Part shown: piece after piece, positions 41,941 to 49,552 of the stretch
How positions within the stretch are numbered: the first letter of the stretch is position 1
Layout: every line of letters starts with the position of its first letter
From: Pseudomonadota bacterium
GTDB taxonomy: Bacteria > Desulfobacterota > SM23-61
Assembly (NCBI GenBank): GCA_018819135.1
Contig: JAHJQK010000042.1
Location: 1 to 60,978, forward strand
Length of the DNA stretch: 60,978 bases
Direction of reading: 5' to 3'
The notes under the pieces: model-generated
What the model was told of the DNA's origin: nothing
Database searches by the model: none
Seen by the model: the letters and a program-made list of their open reading frames with translations, nothing else
Position numbers and translations under genes: made by a program

Positions 41941-42060
41941 CTCCTAACGTTCAATTTCTCAATATTTTATTAAGCAATCCCCCCCACCCTATCCCTCCCC
42001 CTCGAGGGGGGAGGGTTGGGAGGGGGTGAATGGATTTTGGTTGCGGCTCTGCCGCACGGG
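41941..42060. repeat. Family A GC-rich repeat, copy A5
   Basis: A1 orientation: TTATTAAGCAATCCCCC, core CCCCTCGAGGGGG, then GGTTGGGAGGGGGTG and TTTTGGTTGCGGCTCTGCCG. A family D arm (CCACAGAGGACGCAGAGATC) lies just upstream at 41828. The 41813-42105 spacer has no gene. Confidence 0.85.
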
Positions 42061-42105
42061 GTCCACTGGGTTTTGATTTTAGCGAGCGTAAGGTTGGAGG
42101 AAGTT

Positions 42106-42684
42106 ATGAAGGATGAAATCATTCAAATTTTCCGGGAAAGCGCGGATCTTAAAATAAGGTTTATCCGGCAGAATGCCGAGGCCTTGGGCCAAGCCGTCAA
42201 GATGATCGTTGAGGCCTTCAAGGCGGGGCATAAGATTTTCCTCTTCGGAAACGGCGGCAGCGCCGCCGATGCCCAACACATTGCCGCCGAGTTCGTCAAC
42301 CGCTATCAGATCGAACGGCCACCATTGCCCGCCATTGCGCTGACGACCGACACCTCGATTTTAACCAGCATCAGCAACGATTACGGATATGTCAATTCTT
42401 TCTCCAAGCAAGTGAAAGCTCTGGGGAGAGAAGGAGACGTGGCCATCGGCATCTCCACCAGCGGGGCAGCCGCGAACGTTATCAAAGCCGTCAAGGTAGC
42501 CAAAGAAATGGGGCTAAAAACAATTTGTCTGACGGGGGGGGACGGGGGGGACTTAGCGAAATTAACGGACCTTGCCCTGGTGGTAGATGCACCGATTACT
42601 CCGCGAATTCAAGAGGTGCATATCACCATCGGCCATGTTCTCTGCGAGATGGTGGACCGGATGTTATTCCAAAAGCCCGCTTAA
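42106..42684 (+). CDS. gmhA: D-sedoheptulose 7-phosphate isomerase (phosphoheptose isomerase)
   Basis: This SIS-domain isomerase makes D-glycero-D-manno-heptose 7-phosphate for LPS inner core. FLFGNGGSAADAQHIAAEFV is the phosphate-sugar loop; ISTSGAAANVIKA and LTGGDGGDLAKL follow, and EVHITIGHVLCEMVD is the C-terminal catalytic helix. Length 192 residues is canonical. The ATG at 42106 follows TTGGAGGA; the frame extended to 42016 is repeat A5 and is rejected. A terminator at 42688 lies before the next gene. Confidence 0.92.
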   Translation: MKDEIIQIFRESADLKIRFIRQNAEALGQAVKMIVEAFKAGHKIFLFGNGGSAADAQHIAAEFVNRYQIERPPLPAIALTTDTSILTSISNDYGYVNSFSKQVKALGREGDVAIGISTSGAAANVIKAVKVAKEMGLKTICLTGGDGGDLAKLTDLALVVDAPITPRIQEVHITIGHVLCEMVDRMLFQKPA

Positions 42685-42687
42685 TTC

Positions 42688-42722
42688 TAAAACGCTTAGC
42701 GCTAGGCGCATAGCGTTTTTTT
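42688..42722 (+). terminator. Rho-independent terminator after gmhA
   Basis: AAAACGCT pairs with AGCGTTTT around a stem-rich loop and is followed by seven Ts. It resembles the GCTATGCGC stretch inside family B repeats but carries a T run. Confidence 0.7.
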
Positions 42723-42736
42723 AATAGAGGTATCCC

Positions 42737-43708
42737 ATGAAAGAAGCGATCAAACCCCTATCCCTCGAAGGCATAAAAACTTATTCCCTGAAGGGAAGAA
42801 AAAGCCTGGTGAGTTGGCAAAATTTTGCCCGTCCCGTCCGCGCCCCGGCTTCCTTCAGAAAATTTTTGGGTTCCCTTCCAGATATTCTTGCCGCCAGAGA
42901 TTTTAAAGAAATCGTCGCGAGAATTCGCCAAGCCCACCATAAGGGAAAGCCCGTGCTTCTGGGAATGGGCGCGCACCCGATTAAAGTGGGGCTGAACCCA
43001 TTGATTGTGCACCTGATGGAAAAGGGAATTATCCAGGCCGTGGCCATGAATGGGGCTGGGATTATCCATGACTTTGAGGTTGCCTTCGCGGGAAAAACCT
43101 CGGAGGATGTGGCAACCGAAATCGGCCAGGGTACTTTCGGCATGGCTAAGGAAACGGGCCAGATGATCAATGAAGCCATCAACGAAGGCTGGCCTAAAGG
43201 GTGGGGGATCGGTCGTTCCGTAGGAGAAATGATCCGGGAGCGCAAATTTCCCTATCGAAGCAAGAGTATCACCGCTGCCGGAATCAGAATGGGCATTCCA
43301 GTGACCGTTCATGTGGCCATGGGAACAGACATTGTCCACCTCCACCCCCAGGCCTGTGGGGAGGCCATTGGCGGAGCGAGCCACGTGGATTTCCGCCTTT
43401 TCGCCGCCATGATCTCTCAACTTGAGGGAGGGGTATACTTAAATCTCGGCTCGGCGGTGATTATGCCCGAGGTATTCCTGAAAGCCTTAACCCTAACGCG
43501 CAATCTGGGTTACCGGGTGATCCATTTCACCACGGTGAATATGGATTTCCTTCCCCATTATCGACCTTTGACCAACGTCGTCCACCGGCCGACTCTGGAA
43601 GGGGGAAAAGGGTTTCACCTCACCGGCCACCATGAGATCATGTTTCCTCTCCTGACCGCCGCCCTCCTGGAAAAAATATACACCGCCGAGCACGCTGAGA
43701 ACGCATAG
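42737..43708 (+). CDS. DHS-like Rossmann protein of unknown function
   Basis: This 323-residue protein has glycine-rich segments PVLLGMGAHPIKVGLNP and AVAMNGAGIIHDFEVA that resemble the NAD-binding core of deoxyhypusine-synthase-like proteins, but I cannot name an enzyme family with confidence. VHVAMGTDIVHLHPQA and GGVYLNLGSAVIMPEVFL are other conserved-looking blocks. No eIF5A-like protein is near. It follows gmhA after a terminator. The last residues (TAEHAENA) are read from a repeat, so the native end is uncertain. Confidence 0.7.
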   Translation: MKEAIKPLSLEGIKTYSLKGRKSLVSWQNFARPVRAPASFRKFLGSLPDILAARDFKEIVARIRQAHHKGKPVLLGMGAHPIKVGLNPLIVHLMEKGIIQAVAMNGAGIIHDFEVAFAGKTSEDVATEIGQGTFGMAKETGQMINEAINEGWPKGWGIGRSVGEMIRERKFPYRSKSITAAGIRMGIPVTVHVAMGTDIVHLHPQACGEAIGGASHVDFRLFAAMISQLEGGVYLNLGSAVIMPEVFLKALTLTRNLGYRVIHFTTVNMDFLPHYRPLTNVVHRPTLEGGKGFHLTGHHEIMFPLLTAALLEKIYTAEHAENA

Positions 43709-43803
43709 TAAAAGCCGCAATTCAAATCTTAATTCCGAAGCTCGGGGGATTCGTGCTTCGGATTTCAAACTTTAATATATTCTCGGCGTTCTCGGCGATC
43801 TCT

Positions 43804-43926
43804 ACTACTAACGTGCAAAATCTCGAAATTTTGTTAAGCAGTCCCCCCCACCCTATCCCTCCCCCTCGAGGGGGGAGGGTTGGGAGGGGGTGATTTCTTT
43901 TGGTTGCGGCTCTGCCGCGCCGTGGT
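43804..43926. repeat. Family A GC-rich repeat, copy A6
   Basis: A1 orientation, with ACTAACGTGCAAAATCTCG, TTGTTAAGCAGTCCC, core, then GGTTGCGGCTCTGCCGCGCC. It is flanked by family D arms at 43676-43705 and 43785-43805 (CTCGGCGTTCTCGGCGATCT), so again inside a D element. Confidence 0.85.
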
Positions 43927-43935
43927 AATCTTTTA

Positions 43936-44709
43936 TTAAAGGTATTTGGCCAGGGCCCGCAGGCTGGGCTCGAGATGTTCTTCCCGGTGGGGTTCGATGG
44001 TGTATATGGGCTGAAGCTTTTGGGCCCGCAGGCAAGAAAAGATTCCGTCAAAATCAATCTTGCCTAACCCCATGGGAAGATGCTCATCGGCCTGGCGGTG
44101 GTTATCGTGAAGATGAACTTCGAGCAGGTAAGAGCCGAGGGCCTCGATCCACTCGCCCATCGCCACTTCCGAGAAAATGTGCCCATGGCCCGTATCCAGG
44201 CAATAACCCAGAAAAGGAGAATGAATGGCTTGAAGGAGTTGTTGGAGAATGGAGGGATTTTCTTCAAAGACATTTTCCAGGGCCAGCTTGACGGCAAGCG
44301 TTTCCGCTCGTTCCACCAGCGGCCTCCAGGTTAGCAGGCTGTTGGTCAACCAGAGGGCTACATCGTCGTCAAAGCGCCAGCGGTCATATCCGGGATGGAA
44401 TACGATGGCCCGGGGATGAAAAAAAGGGGCAAGGTCCAAAACCTGATTGAAGCGGAAAGCAGTGATTTGGCGAATTTTATCATCGACGGCCCCCGGGCTG
44501 AGGTCCATGAATGGGGCATGGAAAGTTACGGAAACATTTTTTTCCCTTAATTGCCGGGCAGCCTTTTTGATCTCCGGCCAAGGAAGGTGGTCGAGAGTAG
44601 CGCCGCTAAAATAGATCTCCGGCTGTAACCCAATGGCCAACACCCCTGACAAGTTTTTCAAAAGCAAGGGTAGGGGGAGATTGACTTGCACTTTCTCTAA
44701 AATACCCAT
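43936..44709 (-). CDS. Sugar phosphate isomerase/epimerase-like TIM-barrel protein
   Basis: This 257-residue protein has the xylose-isomerase-like/AP-endonuclease-2 barrel. VSVTFHAPFMDLSPG, then LALENVFEENPSILQQLLQ with a metal-type Glu, LGYCLDTGHGHIFSE (metal-type Asp and His), and LLEVHLHDNHRQADEHLPMG with two His. Metal-binding residues for an epimerase or endonuclease are therefore present, but the substrate is not identified. The ATG at 44709 follows the upstream gene's stop by two bases with no strong ribosome site, implying coupling. A TTG at 44736 is the alternative. Confidence 0.75.
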   Translation of the reverse strand: MGILEKVQVNLPLPLLLKNLSGVLAIGLQPEIYFSGATLDHLPWPEIKKAARQLREKNVSVTFHAPFMDLSPGAVDDKIRQITAFRFNQVLDLAPFFHPRAIVFHPGYDRWRFDDDVALWLTNSLLTWRPLVERAETLAVKLALENVFEENPSILQQLLQAIHSPFLGYCLDTGHGHIFSEVAMGEWIEALGSYLLEVHLHDNHRQADEHLPMGLGKIDFDGIFSCLRAQKLQPIYTIEPHREEHLEPSLRALAKYL

Positions 44710-44711
44710 GC

Positions 44712-45539
44712 TTATTTGGGGGGGGAAGGGGGCCAACTCTGGTCCTTAGATCCTTTCTGAGAACTGACCACCTCCACAACGAAGTCAGAAATTTTTGGAA
44801 TACCGCTGGAAGAGAATTCGGAAAAGACGATCATAAAAGGAACGGATTTCCCCGGGGGAACGTTTACGTTAGAAAATGTTTCTCCGAATTGGGAGGAAAG
44901 ACTCTTGGCCATCTCTTCTCGGGAAAAAACTTTTAAATCTTCCTCCAGCAGAACATTCCCGCAATACCCCGTTTTTTCCTCTACCTTTCCGCCTTTGGCA
45001 TCCAGGAGCGCCCCCTTGACTTTGATAAAGCTGCGAGATTCTTTCCAATGATTGACCGCCTGGCCTTCAACAACAAAAACCCTGGTAAGTCTTTTGTTCT
45101 CCAGGTAATATCCCTTCACTTTTTCCAGGGCAATGAAGCCCTCGGTTTCATCGCTCAGGCCCAAATGCTGCTTCAGGGCCGAAAAGCTGGATCCCATTTT
45201 TCGGAAGACCTCAAAGTTTTTCCAGACCAGGGAGGCTCCGTAGCCAATGCCGGTTAGAATAAGAATAATGATGAGGATAACCCTCGGTGAGGAGAAGCGA
45301 CTGGCGGCCGGTTTTTTTCGCGGCGGCATTTCTATTTTGCGCGGGGTTTTGGGGTATAGGTTTTCGGGAATTGTTGCGGGAGTGATTTTATCAGAGGGAG
45401 AAATTTGTTCTCCGAGGGAAGACTTTTGTACTGGGAATACGTGCCGGCACTTTGAACAGCGGACTTTGGCTCCCCCTGCGGGGATACGCTCGTCATCCAG
45501 ATTAAACTTGATGCGGCATATTGGGCAGTTGATAATCAT
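44712..45539 (-). CDS. Zinc-ribbon DUF3426 membrane protein
   Basis: The N terminus has a MJ0042-type zinc ribbon: CPIC (residues 5-8) and CSKC (28-31) around FNLDDERIPAGGAKVR. A transmembrane helix follows at about residues 86-107 (VILIIILILTGIGYGASLVW). The C-terminal domain (from about 140) with LTRVFVVEGQAVNHWKE and PPGKSVPFMIVFSEF is the DUF3426 part. Length 275 residues. It may sense or bind ligands at the membrane; the function is unknown. It is the first gene of a pair with the TIM-barrel gene. A family E repeat lies directly upstream. Confidence 0.82.
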   Translation of the reverse strand: MIINCPICRIKFNLDDERIPAGGAKVRCSKCRHVFPVQKSSLGEQISPSDKITPATIPENLYPKTPRKIEMPPRKKPAASRFSSPRVILIIILILTGIGYGASLVWKNFEVFRKMGSSFSALKQHLGLSDETEGFIALEKVKGYYLENKRLTRVFVVEGQAVNHWKESRSFIKVKGALLDAKGGKVEEKTGYCGNVLLEEDLKVFSREEMAKSLSSQFGETFSNVNVPPGKSVPFMIVFSEFSSSGIPKISDFVVEVVSSQKGSKDQSWPPSPPK

Positions 45540-45550
45540 ATATCAAGTAT

Positions 45551-45652
45551 AGGCAATGGGTAATGGGCGATAGGCTATAGGTGATGGGCGATGAGCTATG
45601 GGCTAAGGGATATTTTTTTCTTTTATTGCCTATGGCCTATTGCCCATTACCT
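45551..45652. repeat. Family E inverted repeat, copy E1
   Basis: Left arm repeats AATGGGTAATGGGCGATAGG; right arm CCTATGGCCTATTGCCCATT is its inverse. The middle is AT-rich. Similar elements lie at 47049-47223 and 53207-53325. Confidence 0.75.
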
Positions 45653-45656
45653 AAAT

Positions 45657-46163
45657 TTATTTTAAAACATAGATTCCCTGCAAATTGCGGTATTCCTCCG
45701 CGCAATCCAATCCGTATCCCACCACGAAATGATCATCGATTCGAAAGCCCACATAATCGGGGTGAAAATTGACCTCCCTACGCCCGGGTTTATCCAGAAG
45801 GGCCACCACTTTTAAGGAGCGAGGTCTGCGGGCTTTCAGGCACCGGGAAAGATATTTTAAAGTAATTCCGGTATCGATAATGTCTTCCACTACGATTACG
45901 TTTTGCCCTCTTAAAGGAGTCTCCACATCTTTGGTTAATTTTACTTTCCCCGCAGAACGGATTCCCGTGCCATAACTGGCCAGACGGACAAAATCCATTT
46001 TCACGGGAATGGTCATTTGGCGAGCAAGATCAGCCATGAAGATAAAGGCTCCTTTGAGGACCCCCACCAAAAGAACTTCTTTCCCTGAAAAGTCCTGGGA
46101 TATCTTACGGGCGAGCGCTTTTACCTTCTTTTGAACTTCTTTTTCCGATAAAAGCAGCTTCAT
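45657..46163 (-). CDS. hpt: Hypoxanthine phosphoribosyltransferase
   Basis: This purine-salvage enzyme makes IMP or GMP from hypoxanthine or guanine and PRPP. The PRPP loop is VIVVEDIIDTGITL; the substrate-binding LVGVLKGAFIFMADL and LDKPGRREV are present. Length 168 residues is typical. The ATG at 46163 (MKLLLSEKE) is where the family starts; the extension to 46208 has no homology. The stop lies within five bases of family E repeat E1. Confidence 0.94.
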   Translation of the reverse strand: MKLLLSEKEVQKKVKALARKISQDFSGKEVLLVGVLKGAFIFMADLARQMTIPVKMDFVRLASYGTGIRSAGKVKLTKDVETPLRGQNVIVVEDIIDTGITLKYLSRCLKARRPRSLKVVALLDKPGRREVNFHPDYVGFRIDDHFVVGYGLDCAEEYRNLQGIYVLK

Positions 46164-46229
46164 AATAAGTCTAAGTATATTGATTCCTTTTGGATTTGTA
46201 AAGACCAATTTTTTAATTTAAATTAATTT

Positions 46230-46317
46230 GGACACAGATTTCCACGGATAAACGCTGATAAACATTTTCCGTGTTTTTAGCATTTAATATCCTGAAAATC
46301 TGTGTTTATCTGTGTCC
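46230..46317. repeat. Family B inverted repeat, copy B7
   Basis: This copy is nearly identical to B3 (13087-13174), including the interior GCATTTAATATCCTGAAAAT. Such sequence identity 33 kb apart points to recent copying. Confidence 0.85.
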
Positions 46318-46361
46318 CATAAGGAAATTCCTATACAAAAATTCATACAAAAATTTCTACC

Positions 46362-46389
46362 TTGACAAATTCTAAATAGAGTTTAACAT
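46362..46389 (+). promoter_or_regulatory. Possible sigma-70 promoter upstream of usp
   Basis: TTGACA (46362-46367) and TAACAT (46384-46389) are separated by 16 bp. It lies 186 bp upstream of the universal stress gene, with a palindrome and repeat fragment between. Confidence 0.45.
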
Positions 46390-46416
46390 ATGGACACTCG
46401 GGAAAATTTGTTGGGC

Positions 46417-46439
46417 AGGGGCACGGTCACCGTGCCCCT
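46417..46439. repeat. Near-perfect 23-bp palindrome
   Basis: AGGGGCACGGT and ACCGTGCCCCT are perfect inverse arms around one base. Similar to hairpin 4 between fdhE and hypB (4008-4035). Confidence 0.7.
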
Positions 46440-46479
46440 ACATCAGATGCAAGGCCCTGCACAACTCACAGGCTTCATT

Positions 46480-46518
46480 GCAGCGCAACGCCGCAGGTGG
46501 ACTTTTTACGAAACCATC
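46480..46518. repeat. Family F element, truncated right end
   Basis: GCAGCGCAACGCCGCAGGTGG and ACTTTTTACGAAACCATC match the right end of the full copy at 8966-9118. The left end is missing. Confidence 0.7.
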
Positions 46519-46574
46519 AAAGTTGGTGGAAGAAGTTGCGGGAAGGTTATTTTTTCTGAAAGGAGGTTCAGACC

Positions 46575-47051
46575 ATGGCTGAGATCAAAAAAATTCTTTA
46601 TGCCACGGATTTTTCAGAAAATTCAAAGTGGGCCCTGACCTATGCCCTCTCTTTTGCCCAAAAATATGACGCCAAACTTTATATCGTGCACGTCATCCAA
46701 CAACCCAGTTACCCGTTGGGCATGTATGCCGAGATCTCTTTCGATGCCATGGATAAGTTCAACCGTAATATCTCCGACGTTAGCGAAAAGGAGATGAAAA
46801 ACCTTTGTGAAGTCGAACTAAAAGGGTTTAAAAATTATGAAAGCATGATCATTAACGGGACCCCTTTTGTCGAAATCATTCGGACCGCCAAAGAAAAAGA
46901 AGTGGAATTGATCGTTGTTGGAACGCACGGCCGTACCGGGCTTGATTATGTTCTCTTTGGAAGCACTGCCGAAAAAGTAGTACGGAAAGCTTTTTGCCCG
47001 GTTCTAAGCGTCCGGCTTCCCGGAAAGGAAGTCAAAAACCATAAAAAATAG
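46575..47051 (+). CDS. Universal stress protein (UspA family)
   Basis: This 158-residue protein has the UspA alpha/beta fold. The N-terminal KILYATDFSENSKWAL and the ATP-binding motif VVGTHGRTGLDYVLFGSTAE (G-x2-G-x9-G-S/T) are intact, so it is likely an ATP-binding type. It lies alone on its strand after a repeat-rich spacer, and AAAGGAGG precedes the ATG. Its stop codon is formed by the first bases of family E repeat E2. A role in energy stress is usual for the family. Confidence 0.92.
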   Translation: MAEIKKILYATDFSENSKWALTYALSFAQKYDAKLYIVHVIQQPSYPLGMYAEISFDAMDKFNRNISDVSEKEMKNLCEVELKGFKNYESMIINGTPFVEIIRTAKEKEVELIVVGTHGRTGLDYVLFGSTAEKVVRKAFCPVLSVRLPGKEVKNHKK

Positions 47052-47223
47052 GCAAGAGGCGATAGGCAAGAGGCAATAGGCTATAGGTAAAAATATAGTA
47101 GGGTAGAGGCAAAACATTATCGATATATTTTTCATCTTTGTTATTTTCTTCTATTGCCTATTGCCTCTTACCAATAGCCCGATTTTTAATCTCTTGCCTA
47201 TAGCCCATCGCCTATGGCCTATT
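47049..47223. repeat. Family E inverted repeat, copy E2
   Basis: Left arm AGGCGATAGGCAAGAGGCAAT, right arm TTGCCTATAGCCCATCGCC, with AT-rich middle. It overlaps the usp stop codon. Confidence 0.75.
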
Positions 47224-47495
47224 TTTATTTTTGTTGCATAAATACCAACCCATTTTTAGGGCTTTGTGGTCTTTTTGATACAAAAAGAATAGATTTTAGT
47301 GATTTTAATTTTTCAGATTTAATCATCGACGGTCAAGAAAGGGCTATGCGGGATATGTAACTTGCCCCGCTCCAAGTTTTAACTTCTTACTTCCTTCAAA
47401 ATATCAATTGCTTGTAATAATTATAATTTCTTGAGATGCCGGCAGCGCTGTAAAAGGGATTGATGGTCTTATGGGTCTGAAGAAAATATAAAAAG
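47224..47495. other. AT-rich spacer upstream of VCBS-repeat gene
   Basis: I see no gene here. The sequence is AT-rich and carries no repeat of the families above; it is upstream of the sigma-54-like promoter at 47496, so enhancer-binding sites may lie in it. Confidence 0.45.
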
Positions 47496-47511
47496 TGGCA
47501 TTAAATTTGCT
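47496..47511 (+). promoter_or_regulatory. Sigma-54-type promoter
   Basis: TGGCATTAAATTTGCT matches TGGCAC-N5-TTGCW with GG and GC at the required spacing; only the C at position 6 is T. Transcription would begin near 47522, which argues against a start codon at 47520 for the next gene. Confidence 0.6.
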
Positions 47512-47618
47512 CAATTTTATTGAGAAGTGAGTTTATTTTGCTTTTTAAGAAATTTATTGGTTTAAAAAGAAAGCAATACTTTTCCCCATCCCCGCAAGAG
47601 CGGGGAAGACGGAGCTCT

Positions 47619-49223
47619 TTGAAATTATTAATATTTATTTTGGGAATGATGTTTTTAGGTTCCCTGGCCTCCGCCCAATCTTCAACCGAAGGGCAAGCTT
47701 TCCCCAAAGGAAAGCTCCCCCATAAGGTAGCCATCCTGCCGGTGAAAATTCACAGCCCGGAAAACCTCGAGTACATGCAAGAGGGGCTTGTTGATATGCT
47801 CTCTTCCCGGGTCGAGCTCGCAGGCCGGGTGGCCGTCTTGGAAAAAGGTCCAGTCAAAAAAGCTTACAACCAGGTTTCCGGGGAGATGAATTTGGAGAAC
47901 GCCAGAAAGATCGGCCATATGCTGGAAGCTGATTTTGTGGTCTTTGGCAGCCTGACGAAATTAGGAGATAGCGCCAGCCTTGACCTGAAGGTGGTCGAGG
48001 TTAAGAAAGAAGACTCCGGATCTTCAGTTTTTGTCCAGGCGAAAAAGATGGAAGAAATCATTGCCCGGGTGGATGATCTGGCCCGGAAGATTGACGAGAA
48101 AATTCTCGGCTATCCCTTGAAACCCCAGGTGGCCGAAAAACCAGCGGAGGCGGCGAAGGAAATAGGGGGCTTTCCGACTATAGCGGCGGTCTCCGGGCCG
48201 GTAAGGATGGGAATAGGCTTTGCCGGCGGTGAATTCTGGCAAAGCCAACCGTTTCCTTTCCAAATTATGGGGATGGCCGCCGGCGATGTAGACGGCGATG
48301 GCCAGAACGAGGTCATCCTCATCGGCGAAAAAAACTTGTATATCTACCGCTGGGATGGAGAATTTAAGCTGCTCTGGAAGAGAGAAGGCGGGAAGTTTGA
48401 CCGGTATTTGGCCGTCGATGTGGCCGACGTAAATAAAGATGGAAAAGCCGAAATTTTCGTCACGAATATACAGGGGGAAAAGCTTTCTTCCTTCGTGGTG
48501 GCCTTTAAGGACGGAGCTTTCCGGACCGCTGCTTCCGGCCTCGACTGGTTTTTGAGGGCAGTGGAGTGGGGTGAAAAGGGAACGGTCTTATTGGGGCAAC
48601 AAAAGGGATATCAAATAGGGTTTGAGAGAGCGATATATGAAATGGGATGGGACGGGAAAACATACAAAGAGATTCGACGAGCGGAACTTCCCAAGATTTT
48701 CAGCATTTACGGATTTACCCCTTTTACCTATGACGGCAAGACCGACTACTTTTTCATCGATTCTGACTTCCGGCTGAAACTCATGAACGCCCAAGGAAAA
48801 GTAACCTGGAGCAGCCAGGACGCTTATGGTTCCGACAATGTCTTTCAAGCCAAACCTTTGGTCGTTGGACCCGGTCTTCGGTTTGAAGATGCAGATGAGC
48901 TGGCATATGTAAATGTGAGGGTGATTCCTAGGGGAAGGGATATTTTAGTCATCCGGAACATATCAATCACCGGACAATTTTTTACGCGCACGAAATCTTA
49001 CAGCAAAGGGGAAATCCAAATTTTAACCTGGACCGGCGCCATGTTCGCGGCCAGATGGAAATCCCAGGAAATCCAGGGTTACTTAGCGGATTTTCAGGTC
49101 CAGGACGTGGACAGAGAAAAGAAAAAAGAGCTGATCTTGGCCGTCAATCTTCCCGCAGAGACATTTTTTTCGGGGGGAAAAAACAGCGCATTGATGATCA
49201 GCCGGATGCCCGACGTTCAGTAG
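47619..49223 (+). CDS. Secreted VCBS/FG-GAP-repeat protein
   Basis: This protein has a clean signal peptide if started at TTG 47619 (MKLLIFILGMMFLGSLASAQ), which is supported by GGAG four bases upstream and by the sigma-54-like promoter at 47496. A longer frame starts at 47520 and reads through a CCCCGCAAGAGCGGGG palindrome. Residues 30-180 resemble a CsgG/FlgO-like nucleotide-free domain (VAILPVKIHSPENLEYMQEG); the rest has FG-GAP/VCBS calcium-type repeats, MAAGDVDGDGQNEVILIG and VADVNKDGKAEIFVT, indicating a beta-propeller. Length 534 residues. It is probably periplasmic or surface-exposed; the role is unknown. A porin follows. Confidence 0.8.
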   Translation: MKLLIFILGMMFLGSLASAQSSTEGQAFPKGKLPHKVAILPVKIHSPENLEYMQEGLVDMLSSRVELAGRVAVLEKGPVKKAYNQVSGEMNLENARKIGHMLEADFVVFGSLTKLGDSASLDLKVVEVKKEDSGSSVFVQAKKMEEIIARVDDLARKIDEKILGYPLKPQVAEKPAEAAKEIGGFPTIAAVSGPVRMGIGFAGGEFWQSQPFPFQIMGMAAGDVDGDGQNEVILIGEKNLYIYRWDGEFKLLWKREGGKFDRYLAVDVADVNKDGKAEIFVTNIQGEKLSSFVVAFKDGAFRTAASGLDWFLRAVEWGEKGTVLLGQQKGYQIGFERAIYEMGWDGKTYKEIRRAELPKIFSIYGFTPFTYDGKTDYFFIDSDFRLKLMNAQGKVTWSSQDAYGSDNVFQAKPLVVGPGLRFEDADELAYVNVRVIPRGRDILVIRNISITGQFFTRTKSYSKGEIQILTWTGAMFAARWKSQEIQGYLADFQVQDVDREKKKELILAVNLPAETFFSGGKNSALMISRMPDVQ

Positions 49224-49280
49224 AAAAATTGTGTCACTTTAGCTTTTTGAAAACCTTTTCAAAAAGGGGATTTTTAAGGT

Positions 49281-49353
49281 CGTCATTCCTGCGAAAGCAG
49301 GAATCCAGGATTTTTTCGGGCCTTTCTGGACTCCCGCTTTCGCGGGAGTGACA
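49281..49353. repeat. Family C hairpin repeat, copy C1
   Basis: CGTCATTCCTGCGAAAGCAGG and CCCGCTTTCGCGGGAGTGAC are the arms of the common GTCATTCC...GGAATGAC-type palindrome. No T run; mobile-repeat rather than terminator. Confidence 0.75.
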
Positions 49354-49390
49354 GAAAAGTGGGTTTTTCAGAGGCTCTCAAATTTTTCTA

Positions 49391-49419
49391 TTGACAATTT
49401 TTTCCAAGATAAGTATTTT
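49391..49419 (+). promoter_or_regulatory. Sigma-70 promoter of porin gene
   Basis: TTGACA (49391-49396) and TATTTT (49414-49419) are separated by 17 bp, 134 bp upstream of the porin start. Confidence 0.6.
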
Positions 49420-49552
49420 GGGACGAAGAAAGGCAAACCTTTTGTTAGTAGAAATTCCCAAGGGAAGGGGGTGAGGAGGGAGGCAAAAGCAATTTTTAGC
49501 TGGGATGAAAAAAATTGAGCAATACGTATCAATCGAAAGGAGGAAAAGAATA

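Noticed and set aside
42016-42105. N-terminal extension of gmhA
   Set aside because: Encoded by family A repeat A5; ribosome site lies at 42095-42102 before the internal ATG.
7624-43926. Repeated GC-rich palindromes considered as CRISPR or terminators
   Set aside because: Copies are scattered kilobases apart, not regularly spaced with unique spacers, and lack T runs.
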